A DNA stretch of 64,000 nt, from the NCBI RefSeq assembly GCF_003967355.1, contig NZ_BIFH01000049.1, forward strand, positions 10,113-74,112, written 5' to 3'. Below the pieces are notes generated by a model, which saw only the letters and a list, made by a program, of their open reading frames with translations, had not been told where the DNA came from and did not search any database. The DNA is from Embleya hyalina (GTDB taxonomy: Bacteria > Actinomycetota > Actinomycetes > Streptomycetales > Streptomycetaceae). The position numbers and the translations under genes were made by a program. Shown here piece after piece: positions 32,876 through 41,730 of the stretch (positions are counted from its first letter, which is position 1; every line of letters begins with the position of its first letter).

Positions 32876-34468
32876 ATGGGGTCGCACCGGGCAGGCGGTC
32901 CCGAACCGGGCACCCGTCGTCCCCGTCGGGAACGCATCCGCTGGGCCGCCGCGAGTGCCGCGCTCGCCGCGTTGCCGGCCGCCTTGGTGGTGGCCCTGTC
33001 CGGGGACTCGTCCGACGCCGATCACCTGCTCAGCGCCGACTACGTGCGCACCGGATCCTGGCCCAGCGGATACAGCGGCCAGTACGTGCTGCGCAACGCC
33101 GGCTCCGACACGGTCGAGGGCTGGACCCTGCGCTTCGACCTGCCGGCGGGCATGCGGATCGCCACCATATGGAACGGCCGGCTGGAACCGGCGGCCGGCC
33201 GCTACACCGTGCGCAACGAGAACTGGAACCGGGCGCTGCGGCCGGGCGAGAGCATCGTGGTCGGCTTCGAGGTCCGCCGGGACGGCGCCGGCGCGCCGAC
33301 CGCGACCGAGCCGGTGCGCGCCGACGGGCCGACCGCCTGCACGATCAACGACAAGCCGTGCGGCGGGTCGGCCGGGACCGGACCGGACGAGCCGGCCACC
33401 CCGTCCGGGGCGACGCCGGCCGCGAGCGCGTCCGCCGGCCTCGACCGGCACACCGGCACCCCGACCCCGACCGGCACCGGCCGGGGCGGCGGGGCGACGT
33501 CGACCCCCTCGGCCCCGCCGACGACCGCGCCCCCGACCGACGCCACACCGCGCGCGGGCACGATCGAACACCTCGCGCCCTACCTGGACATGACGCTGGA
33601 CCCCACGCTGGCGGGATCGTCCGGCGTGCGCGACCGCACCCTCGCCTACGTCGTGGACGGCGGTGGTTGCCGGCCGATGTGGGGCGGGGTGACCCGCCTC
33701 GACGACCCCGCGACCATCGCCCGGATCGCCGCGCTGCGCGAGGCCGGCGGATCGATCAGGGTCGCCTTCGGCGGCGCCGGCGGCGCCGACCTCGCGGTGT
33801 CCTGCGGCAGCCCGGAGGAGTTGACGGCCGCCTACCGGCAGGTCCTGGACGCCACCGGGACCGACGCGATGGACCTGGACATCGAGGGCCGCGCGCTGGT
33901 CCGCCCGGATGTGATGCAGCGGCGCAACGCCGCGCTGCGGCTGCTCCAGGAGGACGCCCGGCGTGCGGATCGACGGGTGGACGTCGGCTACTCGCTGCCG
34001 GTGCATCCGCTCCAGGGCCTGGGCGACGAGGCCAAGGCGCTGCTGCGGGACGCCGCCGCGCGGCAGATCGACGTCTCCTACGTGAACATCAAGGCGATGA
34101 ACTACGGCGCCGGGGTCGCGCCCCGGCCGCAGGGACGGATGGGCCGCTTCGCCGCCGACGCCGCGCACGCGCTCCAGGCGCAGATCCGCGAGGTGTGGCC
34201 GCACCTGACCGAGGAACAGGCCTGGCGGCGGGTGTCGGTGACGGTGATGATCGGCCGCAACGACGTGCCGGGGGAGGTGTTCACCCTGGACGACGCGCGC
34301 CGGTTCGCCGACTTCGCCCGACAGAACCACCTGGGACGGGTCGCGTGGTGGTCCGCCGCGCGGGACCGACCGTGCCCCGACGGCACCGCGACCGAGACCG
34401 GCGCCGACCCCTCGTGCAGCGGGATCGCCCAGGAGCCGGAGGCATTCCTGCGCGCCCTCGGCGGCTGA
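32876..34468 (+). CDS. Secreted CBM2 - GH18 chitinase-like protein
   Basis: A 530-residue exported protein. A signal or anchor peptide (residues about 18-45, Arg-rich then WAAASAALAALPAALVVALSG) precedes a family-2 carbohydrate-binding module (about 50-150) with conserved Trp (SGQYVLRNAGSD, EGWTLRF, W in TIWNG and NENWNR). A Thr/Pro/Ser linker leads to a GH18 domain (about 235-530). The GH18 catalytic signature DxxDxDxE is present as DAMDLDIE, so the acid Glu is retained. GGAGGA 6 nt upstream selects ATG 32876 over ATG 32870. Probably a chitinase of the ChiC-like GH18 branch; substrate not proven. Confidence 0.87.
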   Translation: MGSHRAGGPEPGTRRPRRERIRWAAASAALAALPAALVVALSGDSSDADHLLSADYVRTGSWPSGYSGQYVLRNAGSDTVEGWTLRFDLPAGMRIATIWNGRLEPAAGRYTVRNENWNRALRPGESIVVGFEVRRDGAGAPTATEPVRADGPTACTINDKPCGGSAGTGPDEPATPSGATPAASASAGLDRHTGTPTPTGTGRGGGATSTPSAPPTTAPPTDATPRAGTIEHLAPYLDMTLDPTLAGSSGVRDRTLAYVVDGGGCRPMWGGVTRLDDPATIARIAALREAGGSIRVAFGGAGGADLAVSCGSPEELTAAYRQVLDATGTDAMDLDIEGRALVRPDVMQRRNAALRLLQEDARRADRRVDVGYSLPVHPLQGLGDEAKALLRDAAARQIDVSYVNIKAMNYGAGVAPRPQGRMGRFAADAAHALQAQIREVWPHLTEEQAWRRVSVTVMIGRNDVPGEVFTLDDARRFADFARQNHLGRVAWWSAARDRPCPDGTATETGADPSCSGIAQEPEAFLRALGG

Positions 34469-34543
34469 GCGCGCGGGCGGGGCGCGGCGGATCCGGACCG
34501 GGCCCCGCCGGGCCGGGTGACCCGGCGGACAGGCGCCGGCTCG

Positions 34544-35383
34544 CTAGTTCAGCCGGGCCCGGGCCGCCTTGGCCTCGGTGAGCATGCCCTCGGCGGCCTT
34601 GGGGTCGATGTGCTTGACCAGTTCGGCGTACTCCTCCAACTGCCGTGCGCCGGCCGCGAATTGCCCGGTCCTGGCGAGCAGTGTGCCGCGTTCGTGGCGC
34701 AGCGCCGCCGGGTGGCGCGGCAGCAGCAGGGACAGCTCGACCGCCCACAGCCGGGTCCAGGCGCCCTCGATCCCGCGCTCGGGCTGCGCCGCCCAGGCGC
34801 GGATGTTGTTCAACATCCGGAGCAGGATCGCGGTCGGCCGCGCCGGTTGCAGCAGCGTCGGATCGCCGGGCCGGCCACCCGCCTCCGCGGCCAGTCGGCG
34901 GGCCCGGGACACCGACAGCGGCACCCCGCCGTGGAACGGGTCGGCCAGTTCGAACTCGCCGTCGGGATCCCCGATCCCGACCACGAAATGTCCCGGCAAC
35001 GCGACGCCGTACACCGGCAGCCCGGCCCGGCGGCCGACGTCGATCCACACCACCGACAGCAGGATCGGCAGCCCGCGCCGGCGGCGCAGCACCTCGTGCA
35101 GCAGCGACGAGCGCAGGTCGGCGTAGTCGGACTGCTGTCCGAGGAACCGGGCCCGCCCGCCGAGCACCCGCGCCAGCGCCGCGGCGGCCCTCGACGGGTC
35201 GAAGGCGGACCCCGCCTCGGCCCGCACCGCCGCCGCGAGCCGCTCCAGCTCGGCGATCCCCACGGCCGGATCGAACGCCGGATCGACCTCGACGCCCATC
35301 AACAGCGCGGCCTCGGCCAGATCCACCTCGTCGGCCCGCACGACCGCGGCGAACCGGTCGCGGGGACTCCCGGGAGCGCTCAC
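34544..35383 (-). CDS. SirB1-family transglutaminase-like / TPR protein
   Basis: A 279-residue soluble protein. The N-terminal part (to about 200) is the transglutaminase-like core found in SirB1: SSLLHEVLRRRRGLPILLSV, then GVALPGHFVVG and DPFHGG. The core Cys of true transglutaminases is not evident. A TPR-like C-terminus follows (LRHERGTLLARTGQFAAGARQLEEY). The GTG start overlaps the stop of the upstream acetyltransferase gene (GTGA), so the two are coupled. Role unknown in actinobacteria. Confidence 0.82.
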   Translation of the reverse strand: MSAPGSPRDRFAAVVRADEVDLAEAALLMGVEVDPAFDPAVGIAELERLAAAVRAEAGSAFDPSRAAAALARVLGGRARFLGQQSDYADLRSSLLHEVLRRRRGLPILLSVVWIDVGRRAGLPVYGVALPGHFVVGIGDPDGEFELADPFHGGVPLSVSRARRLAAEAGGRPGDPTLLQPARPTAILLRMLNNIRAWAAQPERGIEGAWTRLWAVELSLLLPRHPAALRHERGTLLARTGQFAAGARQLEEYAELVKHIDPKAAEGMLTEAKAARARLN

Positions 35384-36339
35384 GTGGCGCCCGGGGAGCG
35401 GCGGTAGTGGTAGCCATGGTGGTCGGTGTAGCCGAGCGCGTCGTAGAGCTCGCGCGCCGCCCGGTTGTCCGACTCCACCTGGAGCCAGCCGGTGACCGCG
35501 CCGCCCGCGAGTGCCCGGTCGGTCAGCGCCTTGACGATCGCCCGCGCGTGGCCGCGTCTGCGGTGCGCCGGGTCCACCTCCAGGCCGGCGAAGCCCGCGT
35601 AGCGGCCGAGCACGCACACCCGGCCGATGGCGACCGGCCGGCCCGACTCCGGGTCGGACACGGTCGCGAACAGCGTCCCCGGCGGCCCCTGGAGCACGTG
35701 CCGCTCGGCGCCGCCGGCGTGTCGCGCGACGCGGTGGTAGAGCGACACCCACTCGTCGGTGAGGGCGGTCCCGATCTCGACCCGGCCCGCGTCCACGTCG
35801 CGCAGCACGTCGGCCGCGCGCACCAGGCGCCCGGTGCGCATCAGCGCGTCGCCCTCGGCCAGCCACCCGGCGGCGTCGAGGAAACGGTCGAACGGGTCCT
35901 CGTGCGCCACCTGGAACAGCGTCGGCAGATCGCGCGCCGAATACCAGGCATTCACTCGATCGAGTGCCTCCGGGAAAGGCATGTCGGGCTCGCCCAGGAC
36001 CAGTACCGAGTTGGCCCGCCGGGTGAATCCGCCGGCCGCGCGCAGCAGCCACTCGCCGAACGCGGCGACCTCGGGGGCGGGCCAGGATCGACTGGCCACG
36101 TCCTGCAGGCGGGCCGGGGTGAGCCGCCGCACGGGTGGCGGCACGACCTTGGCGGCGACGATGCTCGCTTCCGCCACCCGGGCGATACTGCCGTCCCTGC
36201 GGGTGATTGTCAGCACACCGTCGCGCCAGTCCACGAGGTCGCCCACGACGTCGGAATAGCTCGCCTCGGCGTCCTCGGGCGGCAGTTCGCGGCGCACCGA
36301 CACGCGTCTGCCCACATCGCGCGGTGTGATCCTCTTCAC
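35380..36339 (-). CDS. GNAT family N-acetyltransferase with N-terminal SH3-like domain
   Basis: A 319-residue protein. The first about 65 residues (IGRRVSVRREL ... DVVGDLVDW) look like a small beta-barrel. The C-terminal GNAT fold (about 190-319) has the acetyl-CoA loop DPAHRRRGHARAIV (Q/RxxGxG/A type), then WLQVESDNRAARELYDALGY. GTG 36339 is chosen because upstream sequence is low-complexity. The mid region (about 75-185) has no recognised fold. Similar in architecture to mycobacterial Rv0428c, recalled without search. Divergent from fdxA. Confidence 0.83.
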   Translation of the reverse strand: MKRITPRDVGRRVSVRRELPPEDAEASYSDVVGDLVDWRDGVLTITRRDGSIARVAEASIVAAKVVPPPVRRLTPARLQDVASRSWPAPEVAAFGEWLLRAAGGFTRRANSVLVLGEPDMPFPEALDRVNAWYSARDLPTLFQVAHEDPFDRFLDAAGWLAEGDALMRTGRLVRAADVLRDVDAGRVEIGTALTDEWVSLYHRVARHAGGAERHVLQGPPGTLFATVSDPESGRPVAIGRVCVLGRYAGFAGLEVDPAHRRRGHARAIVKALTDRALAGGAVTGWLQVESDNRAARELYDALGYTDHHGYHYRRSPGAT

Positions 36340-36519
36340 CTGTCCGGCATCCCCGATCCGTGCTGACCTCGTCCGCCCACGTCTGCTGACATGTTCCCGG
36401 CCCACAGGTAAGGGCCACCTGCTAGGAGTAGGCCCCGGCCCACCGCGATACTAGTTGCGGGCACCGACGTTGCCGCGCTCCCGCGCACCCTGTACCGCCC
36501 GCATGAGGAGGAACCCGAC

Positions 36520-36846
36520 GTGACCTACGTCATCGCGCAGCCCTGCGTCGACCTGAAGGACAAGGCATGCATCGAGGAGTGCCCCGTCGACTGCATCTAC
36601 GAGGGTGAGCGTGCGCTGTACATCCACCCCGACGAATGCGTCGACTGTGGAGCCTGCGAGCCGGTCTGCCCGGTCGAGGCGATTTTCTACGAGGACGACA
36701 CCCCGGAGCAGTGGAAGGACTACTACAAGGCGAACGTGGAGTTCTTCGACGACCTCGGCTCCCCGGGCGGCGCCTCGAAGATGGGTCTGATCGCCAAGGA
36801 CCACCCGCTCATCGCCGCGCTGCCGCCGCAGGCGACCGGCGAGTAG
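36520..36846 (+). CDS. fdxA: Seven-iron ferredoxin FdxA
   Basis: A 108-residue 3Fe-4S/4Fe-4S ferredoxin. The cysteine pattern starts with CVDLKDKACIEECP, in which the second Cys of the first canonical motif is displaced, as in seven-iron ferredoxins. The second cluster is CVDCGACEPVCP. The C-terminal extension (about 65-108) is typical of actinobacterial FdxA. GTG with AGGAGG upstream. dapC begins 6 nt after the stop, a widely conserved pair in actinobacteria. Confidence 0.96.
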   Translation: MTYVIAQPCVDLKDKACIEECPVDCIYEGERALYIHPDECVDCGACEPVCPVEAIFYEDDTPEQWKDYYKANVEFFDDLGSPGGASKMGLIAKDHPLIAALPPQATGE

Positions 36847-36852
36847 AGCGTC

Positions 36853-38016
36853 GTGACCGCTTCGCACAGCGGTGCGCGGCCGCTTCCCGACCCCGCCGAC
36901 GCGCGGGGCCGGGAAGCACGTCGCGTCACCGACCTGCTCCCCGTCTTCCCCTGGGACCGGCTCGAGCCGTTCGGCGCGAGCGCGCGGGCCCATCCCGACG
37001 GCGTGGTCGACCTGTCGGTGGGCACCCCCGTCGACCCCACGCCGGAGCCGATCCGCGCCGCGCTGTGCGCCGCCGCCGACGCGCCGGGCTACCCGACCGT
37101 GTTCGGCAAGCCGGAGCTGCGCGAGTCGATCGCCGGGTGGTTGCGCCGACGGCTCGGCGTCACCGGGGCGAGCGCGGACGCCGTGCTGCCGGTGATGGGT
37201 ACGAAGGAACTGGTCGCGGCGCTGCCCAACCAGCTCGGGCTCGGCCCGGGCGACATCGTCGCGCACCCGGCGCTGGCCTACCCCACCTACGACGTGGGCG
37301 CGCGGCTGGCCGGGGCCACCCCGCTGCCGGTGGTGGACGGCACCCTGCCCGATCCCGCCGGGGTGCGGATGATCTGGCTGAACTCGCCGGGCAACCCGCA
37401 CGGCGCGGTGCGCACGCTCGAACAGACGCGCGAGATCGTGGCGTGGGCCCGTGAGCACGACGTGCTGGTCGTCTCCGACGAGTGCTACATCGAGCTGTGC
37501 TGGGACGCCCAGGCGGTGTCGGTGCTGCACCCCGACGTCTGCGGCGACTCGCACCGGGGTCTGCTCGCGGTGCACTCGTTGTCCAAGCGCAGCAACCTGG
37601 CCGGCTATCGCGCCGGGTTCGTCACGGGCGACCCCGCGGTGATCCGCGAACTGCTCGCGGTGCGCAAACACTCGGGGCACATCGTGCCCGGCCCGGTGCA
37701 GGCGGCGATGACCGTCGCCTTCGCCGACGACGAGCACGTGGCGGAGCAGAAGGCGCGCTACGCGGCCCGGCGCGCGGCGCTGCGCGGCGCCCTGGAGGCG
37801 GCGGGTTTCCGGATCGAGCACTCGCAGGCGAGCCTGTACCTGTGGGCCACGCGCGACGAGGACTGCTGGGACACCGTGGCCTGGTTCGCCGAGCGCGGCA
37901 TCCTGGTCGCGCCGGGCGACTTCTACGGCCCGCTGGGCGACCGGCACGTGCGGCTCGCGTTCACCGCGACCGACGAGCGGGTCGCGGCGGGCGTGAAGCG
38001 GCTGCACGAGGACTGA
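36853..38016 (+). CDS. dapC: N-succinyldiaminopimelate aminotransferase DapC
   Basis: A 387-residue class I/II PLP aminotransferase that converts N-succinyl-2-amino-6-oxopimelate to N-succinyl-DAP in lysine and peptidoglycan synthesis. The PLP Lys is in HSLSKRSNLAGYRAG, the Asp contacting the pyridine is in VVSDECYIEL, and PGNPHGA is the conserved Asn-Pro motif. Actinobacterial DapC members may also transaminate prephenate. GTG start 6 nt after fdxA, so probably cotranscribed. dapE follows within 70 bp under its own promoter. Confidence 0.92.
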   Translation: MTASHSGARPLPDPADARGREARRVTDLLPVFPWDRLEPFGASARAHPDGVVDLSVGTPVDPTPEPIRAALCAAADAPGYPTVFGKPELRESIAGWLRRRLGVTGASADAVLPVMGTKELVAALPNQLGLGPGDIVAHPALAYPTYDVGARLAGATPLPVVDGTLPDPAGVRMIWLNSPGNPHGAVRTLEQTREIVAWAREHDVLVVSDECYIELCWDAQAVSVLHPDVCGDSHRGLLAVHSLSKRSNLAGYRAGFVTGDPAVIRELLAVRKHSGHIVPGPVQAAMTVAFADDEHVAEQKARYAARRAALRGALEAAGFRIEHSQASLYLWATRDEDCWDTVAWFAERGILVAPGDFYGPLGDRHVRLAFTATDERVAAGVKRLHED

Positions 38017-38069
38017 ACGCGCTCGCGGGCGCCCGGCGTCGGGTCGAGGGCCGCGTTCGGGGACGGGGA

Positions 38070-38075
38070 TAGGCT
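38070..38075 (+). promoter_or_regulatory. Putative -10 box TAGGCT (leaderless) of dapE
   Basis: TAGGCT ends 7 nt before the ATG at 38083; no ribosome site. Identical hexamer and spacing to mshB. Confidence 0.6.
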
Positions 38076-38082
38076 GCTCGGC

Positions 38083-39144
38083 ATGACCGTGAAGCTCGAT
38101 CTGTCCCAGGACGCGGCCTCGCTCACCGCGCAACTCGTCGACATCCCGTCGGTCAGCGGCGACGAGCGGGTGCTCGCCGACGCGGTGGAGGAGGCGCTGC
38201 GCGCCTTCCCGCACCTGACCGTGCACCGGGACGGCGACTCGGTCGTCGCCCGCACCGAACTCGGGCGCGCCGAGCGCATCCTGATCGCGGGCCATCTGGA
38301 CACCGTGCCGATCGCGGACAACCTGCCGTCCCGGATCGAGGGTCCGCTGATGTACGGGTGCGGCACCTCCGACATGAAGAGCGGCGTCGCGGTGCAACTG
38401 CGGCTCGCCGCGCACCTGCCCGAGCCCAATCGCGACGTCACCTACGTGTTCTACGACTGCGAGGAGGTGGAGGCCGCCCGCAACGGGCTGCTGCGGCTGG
38501 CGAACAACCACCCCGAGTGGCTGGTCGCCGACTTCGCGGTGCTGATGGAGCCCACCGGCGGCGCGGTCGAAGGCGGCTGCCAGGGCACGCTGCGGGCCAC
38601 GGTGAGCACCACCGGTACCCGCGCGCACTCGGCCCGCTCGTGGCTGGGCGACAACGCGATCCACGCCGCGGCGCCGATCCTGGCCCGGTTGCGGGCGTAC
38701 GAGGGCGCGCGGGTGGAGATCGACGGCCTCGAATACCGCGAGGGGCTGAACGCGGTGAGGATCGAGGGCGGGGTCGCGGGCAACGTGATCCCGGACGCGT
38801 GCGCGGTGACGGTCAACTTCCGCTTCGCGCCCAATCGCGATGTCGAGCAGGCGCTGGCGCACGTGTGCGAGGTGTTCGCCGGGTTCGACGTGGTGCTCAC
38901 CGACGAGGCCGCCGGCGCGCTGCCCGGTCTGGACCGGCCCGCCGCGGCGGCGTTCGTGGCGGCGATCGGGACCCCGCCCCGGGCCAAGTTCGGCTGGACC
39001 GACGTCGCGCGCTTCTCCGCGCTCGGCATCCCGGCGGTGAACTACGGGCCGGGCGATCCGAACCTGGCGCACAAGCGGGACGAGCACGTGGAGATCGCGC
39101 TGATCGGGGACAGCGAGGAGCGGCTGCGGCGCTGGCTCGGCTGA
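38083..39144 (+). CDS. dapE: Succinyl-diaminopimelate desuccinylase DapE
   Basis: A 353-residue di-zinc M20 amidohydrolase producing LL-DAP. Metal and catalytic residues: GHLDTVP (His, Asp), [11 protein letters not shown] (bridging Asp), YDCEEVE (catalytic Glu pair), LMEPTGG (Glu) and LAHKRDEHV (His). The middle dimerisation domain has [15 protein letters not shown]. The start is given by the leaderless promoter. Functions with dapC immediately upstream. Confidence 0.95.
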   Translation: MTVKLDLSQDAASLTAQLVDIPSVSGDERVLADAVEEALRAFPHLTVHRDGDSVVARTELGRAERILIAGHLDTVPIADNLPSRIEGPLMYGCGTSDMKSGVAVQLRLAAHLPEPNRDVTYVFYDCEEVEAARNGLLRLANNHPEWLVADFAVLMEPTGGAVEGGCQGTLRATVSTTGTRAHSARSWLGDNAIHAAAPILARLRAYEGARVEIDGLEYREGLNAVRIEGGVAGNVIPDACAVTVNFRFAPNRDVEQALAHVCEVFAGFDVVLTDEAAGALPGLDRPAAAAFVAAIGTPPRAKFGWTDVARFSALGIPAVNYGPGDPNLAHKRDEHVEIALIGDSEERLRRWLG

Positions 39145-39278
39145 CCCGCGCGCGGGGGCGCGGACGGGGTCGCCGGCGGGCTCGCGGTCTCGGCCGCGAG
39201 CGATCCCGGACCGGTTCCCGGGCCGGGACTCCGGCGTAAATGCGATCGGCTCCGGGCTCGGCGTGGCAGGGTGGCCGG

Positions 39279-40061
39279 ATGGACGCGCGATTCGCTCCGG
39301 AGGAGCCACCCGAGTTCGCCTCGCCCAGCGAGGTGGAGGAACAACATCCCGGCATGGGGCACCTCGGCACCGAGGCGTGGCGGGTACTGCGGATCCAGAC
39401 CGAGTTCGTGGACGGGTTCGGCATGCTCGCCGACCTCGGCCGCGCGGTCAGCGTGTTCGGCTCGGCCCGGACCAAGCCGGGCTCGGCCGAGTACCGCACC
39501 GGCGAACGTGTCGGGCGGGCCCTCGCCGAGGCCGGCTACGCGGTGATCACCGGCGGTGGCCCCGGCGCGATGGAGGCGGCCAACAAGGGCGCCCGGGACG
39601 CCGGCGGGCAGTCGGTGGGCGTCGGCATCAAGCTGCCGTTCGAGTCCGGGCTGAATCCGTACGTGGACCGCGGCATCACCTTCCGCTACTTCTTCGCGCG
39701 CAAGACGATGTTCGTCAAGTACGCGCAGGGCTTCATCGTGCTGCCCGGCGGGATCGGCACGCTGGACGAGTTGTTCGAGGCGCTCACCCTGGTGCAGACC
39801 GGCAAGGTCACGCACTTCCCGGTGGTGCTGATCGGCCGCGACTACTGGACCGGCCTCGTCGACTGGGTGCGCGACGTGGTGATCGCCCAGGGCAAGGCGT
39901 CGCCCGCCGACCTGGACCTGATCCGGATCACCGACGACGTGGACGAGGCGGTGCGCATCATCCGCGACGCCGACCTGGAGTGCTCGAAACTGGAGGCCGA
40001 GGCACGCGCGGACAAGGCCGCCGCCGAAGGACGCGCCGCCGGCGGGTCGATTGCCACCTGA
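39279..40061 (+). CDS. LOG-family (TIGR00730) nucleoside-monophosphate phosphoribohydrolase-like protein
   Basis: A 260-residue Rossmann-fold protein. SVFGSARTKPGS opens the fold, GGGPGAMEAANKGA is the nucleotide loop, and the diagnostic LPGGIGTLDELFE (PGGxGTxxE) is present. Such proteins release cytokinin-type bases from nucleotides or act on other nucleoside monophosphates; they are often misnamed lysine decarboxylase. The N-terminus has about 45 extra acidic residues. The start ATG has a CAGGGT box 6 nt upstream. Confidence 0.88.
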   Translation: MDARFAPEEPPEFASPSEVEEQHPGMGHLGTEAWRVLRIQTEFVDGFGMLADLGRAVSVFGSARTKPGSAEYRTGERVGRALAEAGYAVITGGGPGAMEAANKGARDAGGQSVGVGIKLPFESGLNPYVDRGITFRYFFARKTMFVKYAQGFIVLPGGIGTLDELFEALTLVQTGKVTHFPVVLIGRDYWTGLVDWVRDVVIAQGKASPADLDLIRITDDVDEAVRIIRDADLECSKLEAEARADKAAAEGRAAGGSIAT

Positions 40062-40160
40062 CGGGCATGCGGGAGCCCCGTCGTGTTCACGCGGACGACA
40101 CCGACGGGCGAAAGCGTAGGGGCGTCCCGATATCTCCCGCCTGTCACAGGAGAAAACCAG

Positions 40161-41567
40161 ATGTCGCTGTCCCGTAGGGGTTTCCTCGGTCGCACCGCCA
40201 CCACCGGTGCCGGTGTCGCCCTCATCGGCAGCACCGGCATGCTGCTGGCGCCCAACGCCTCGGCCTCGTCCCGCCCGGGCGACCGGCGCCCGCCGGCCCG
40301 CGTCGGCTACGGTCCGCTGGTGGACGACCCCGCCGGGCGGCTGGCGCTGCCCAAGGGCTTCTCGTACCAGATAGTCACCGAGGCCGGTGTCACCAAGCTG
40401 GAGTCGGGCGAGGCCACCCCGAGCAACCACGACGGCACCGGCGCGTTCAAGCTGCGCGGCGGCGGCACGGTCCTGGTGAACAACCACGAGCTCGGCGGCT
40501 CGCTCAAGGACACCCCGCTGCCGGTGCCGCACCTCGCGGGCCTGGTCTACGACGAGGGCCTGGCCGGCGGCTGCACCGTGGTCGAGGTGAACCGTTACGG
40601 CAGGCGCATCCGCGAGTACGTCGGCGTGGCCGGCACCGCGACCAACTGCGCGGGCGGCGTGACCCCCTGGGACACCTGGCTGACCTGCGAGGAGACCGAG
40701 CAGCTGGCCGGTCAGGGCAGCGCCACCAAGGACCACGGCTACGTCTTCGAGGTCGACCCCTACGACCGCCGCGCCAACCGCGACCCGAAGCCGATCAAGG
40801 CGCTCGGCCGGTTCGCCCACGAGGCGGTCGCGGTGGACCCGCGCCGCGGCCACCTGTACCTGACCGAGGACGCGAGCAACCCGAACGGGCTGTTCTACCG
40901 CTGGGAGCCCCCGCGCCACTGGGACGGCGGGCGCGGCCGGCTGCGCAAGCTGGCCGACGACGCGGGCACCCTCGCGGCGATGCGCTGCGTGGACGCGAGC
41001 GGCAAGCACGTGGACGACCTGTCCCGCGCGACCGAGGTGGGCACCACCTACGCCGTGAACTGGGTCACCGTGCAGGAGCGCGACGCGCGCACCACCTCGA
41101 TCCGCAAGCAGTTCCAGAACACCGACATCACCCGCGGTCGCAAGATCGAGGGCATCTGGTGGGGCGACGGCGGCGCGTACGTGGTCTGCAGCTTCGCCCG
41201 CAAGGAGAGCCCGGGCACCCCGCACGACGGGCAGATCTGGTTCTACGACCCGCGTCGCGGCCGGCTGACCCTGAAGCTGCGCTTCGGCGTCAACACCACG
41301 CCGGACGTGGACGGTCCGTACGACGGCCCGGACAACATCAGCGTCTCGCCGTACGGCGGCGTGATCATCGCCGAGGACGGCGAGGGCGTGCAGCACCTGC
41401 TCGGCGCGACCGACGACGGCAAGACCTACCCGGTCGCCCGCAACGACGTGGACGGCGACAGCGAGTTCACCGGCCCGATCTTCTCCGAGGACGGCCGCAC
41501 GCTGTTCGCGAACGTGCAGACCCCGGGCACGATGTTCGCGATCCAGGGTCCCTGGAAGCGCTGCTGA
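40161..41567 (+). CDS. Tat-exported PhoX-family (DUF839) protein
   Basis: A 468-residue secreted protein. The N-terminus SLSRRGFLGRTATTGAG is a twin-arginine signal with RRGFLG, followed by a hydrophobic stretch and ANASA, a likely cleavage site. The body is a beta-propeller of the PhoX/DUF839 family with TPWDTWLTCEETEQ, EAVAVDPRRGHLYLTEDA and GPDNISVSPYGGVIIAED. PhoX enzymes are calcium/iron phosphatases of the periplasm or wall. This one is shorter than typical PhoX, so activity is not assured. AGGAG lies about 9 nt before the ATG. A single GTTCACGCGG near 40084 resembles a PhoP half site but is not repeated. Confidence 0.87.
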   Translation: MSLSRRGFLGRTATTGAGVALIGSTGMLLAPNASASSRPGDRRPPARVGYGPLVDDPAGRLALPKGFSYQIVTEAGVTKLESGEATPSNHDGTGAFKLRGGGTVLVNNHELGGSLKDTPLPVPHLAGLVYDEGLAGGCTVVEVNRYGRRIREYVGVAGTATNCAGGVTPWDTWLTCEETEQLAGQGSATKDHGYVFEVDPYDRRANRDPKPIKALGRFAHEAVAVDPRRGHLYLTEDASNPNGLFYRWEPPRHWDGGRGRLRKLADDAGTLAAMRCVDASGKHVDDLSRATEVGTTYAVNWVTVQERDARTTSIRKQFQNTDITRGRKIEGIWWGDGGAYVVCSFARKESPGTPHDGQIWFYDPRRGRLTLKLRFGVNTTPDVDGPYDGPDNISVSPYGGVIIAEDGEGVQHLLGATDDGKTYPVARNDVDGDSEFTGPIFSEDGRTLFANVQTPGTMFAIQGPWKRC

Positions 41568-41690
41568 GGCACGGATTCGCCGGCCGTCGCCGCCGTCGAA
41601 GCCCACTTTTCGGCGTCCGCGCCCACCTTCGCGGTGGGGGCGGGCGCCGAAAGGCGTTCTCCGGGGAGCGCGCGAGGGCACCTGGGGGCG

Positions 41691-41718
41691 GGGTCTTCGA
41701 TCGGGGGCTCGAAGACCC
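41691..41718. terminator. Convergent terminator between PhoX-like gene and folP
   Basis: Stem gggtcttcga (41691-41700) with tcgaagaccc (41709-41718), loop of 8 nt, followed by GC-rich sequence. A second imperfect 20-bp hairpin at 41607-41652 precedes it. Together they close the two facing transcripts. Confidence 0.68.
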
Positions 41719-41730
41719 GCCCCGGGCCCG

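Noticed and set aside
40084-40105. PHO box before the PhoX-like gene
   Set aside because: Only one 11-nt unit (GTTCACGCGGA) resembles the PhoP site; the required direct repeat is absent.
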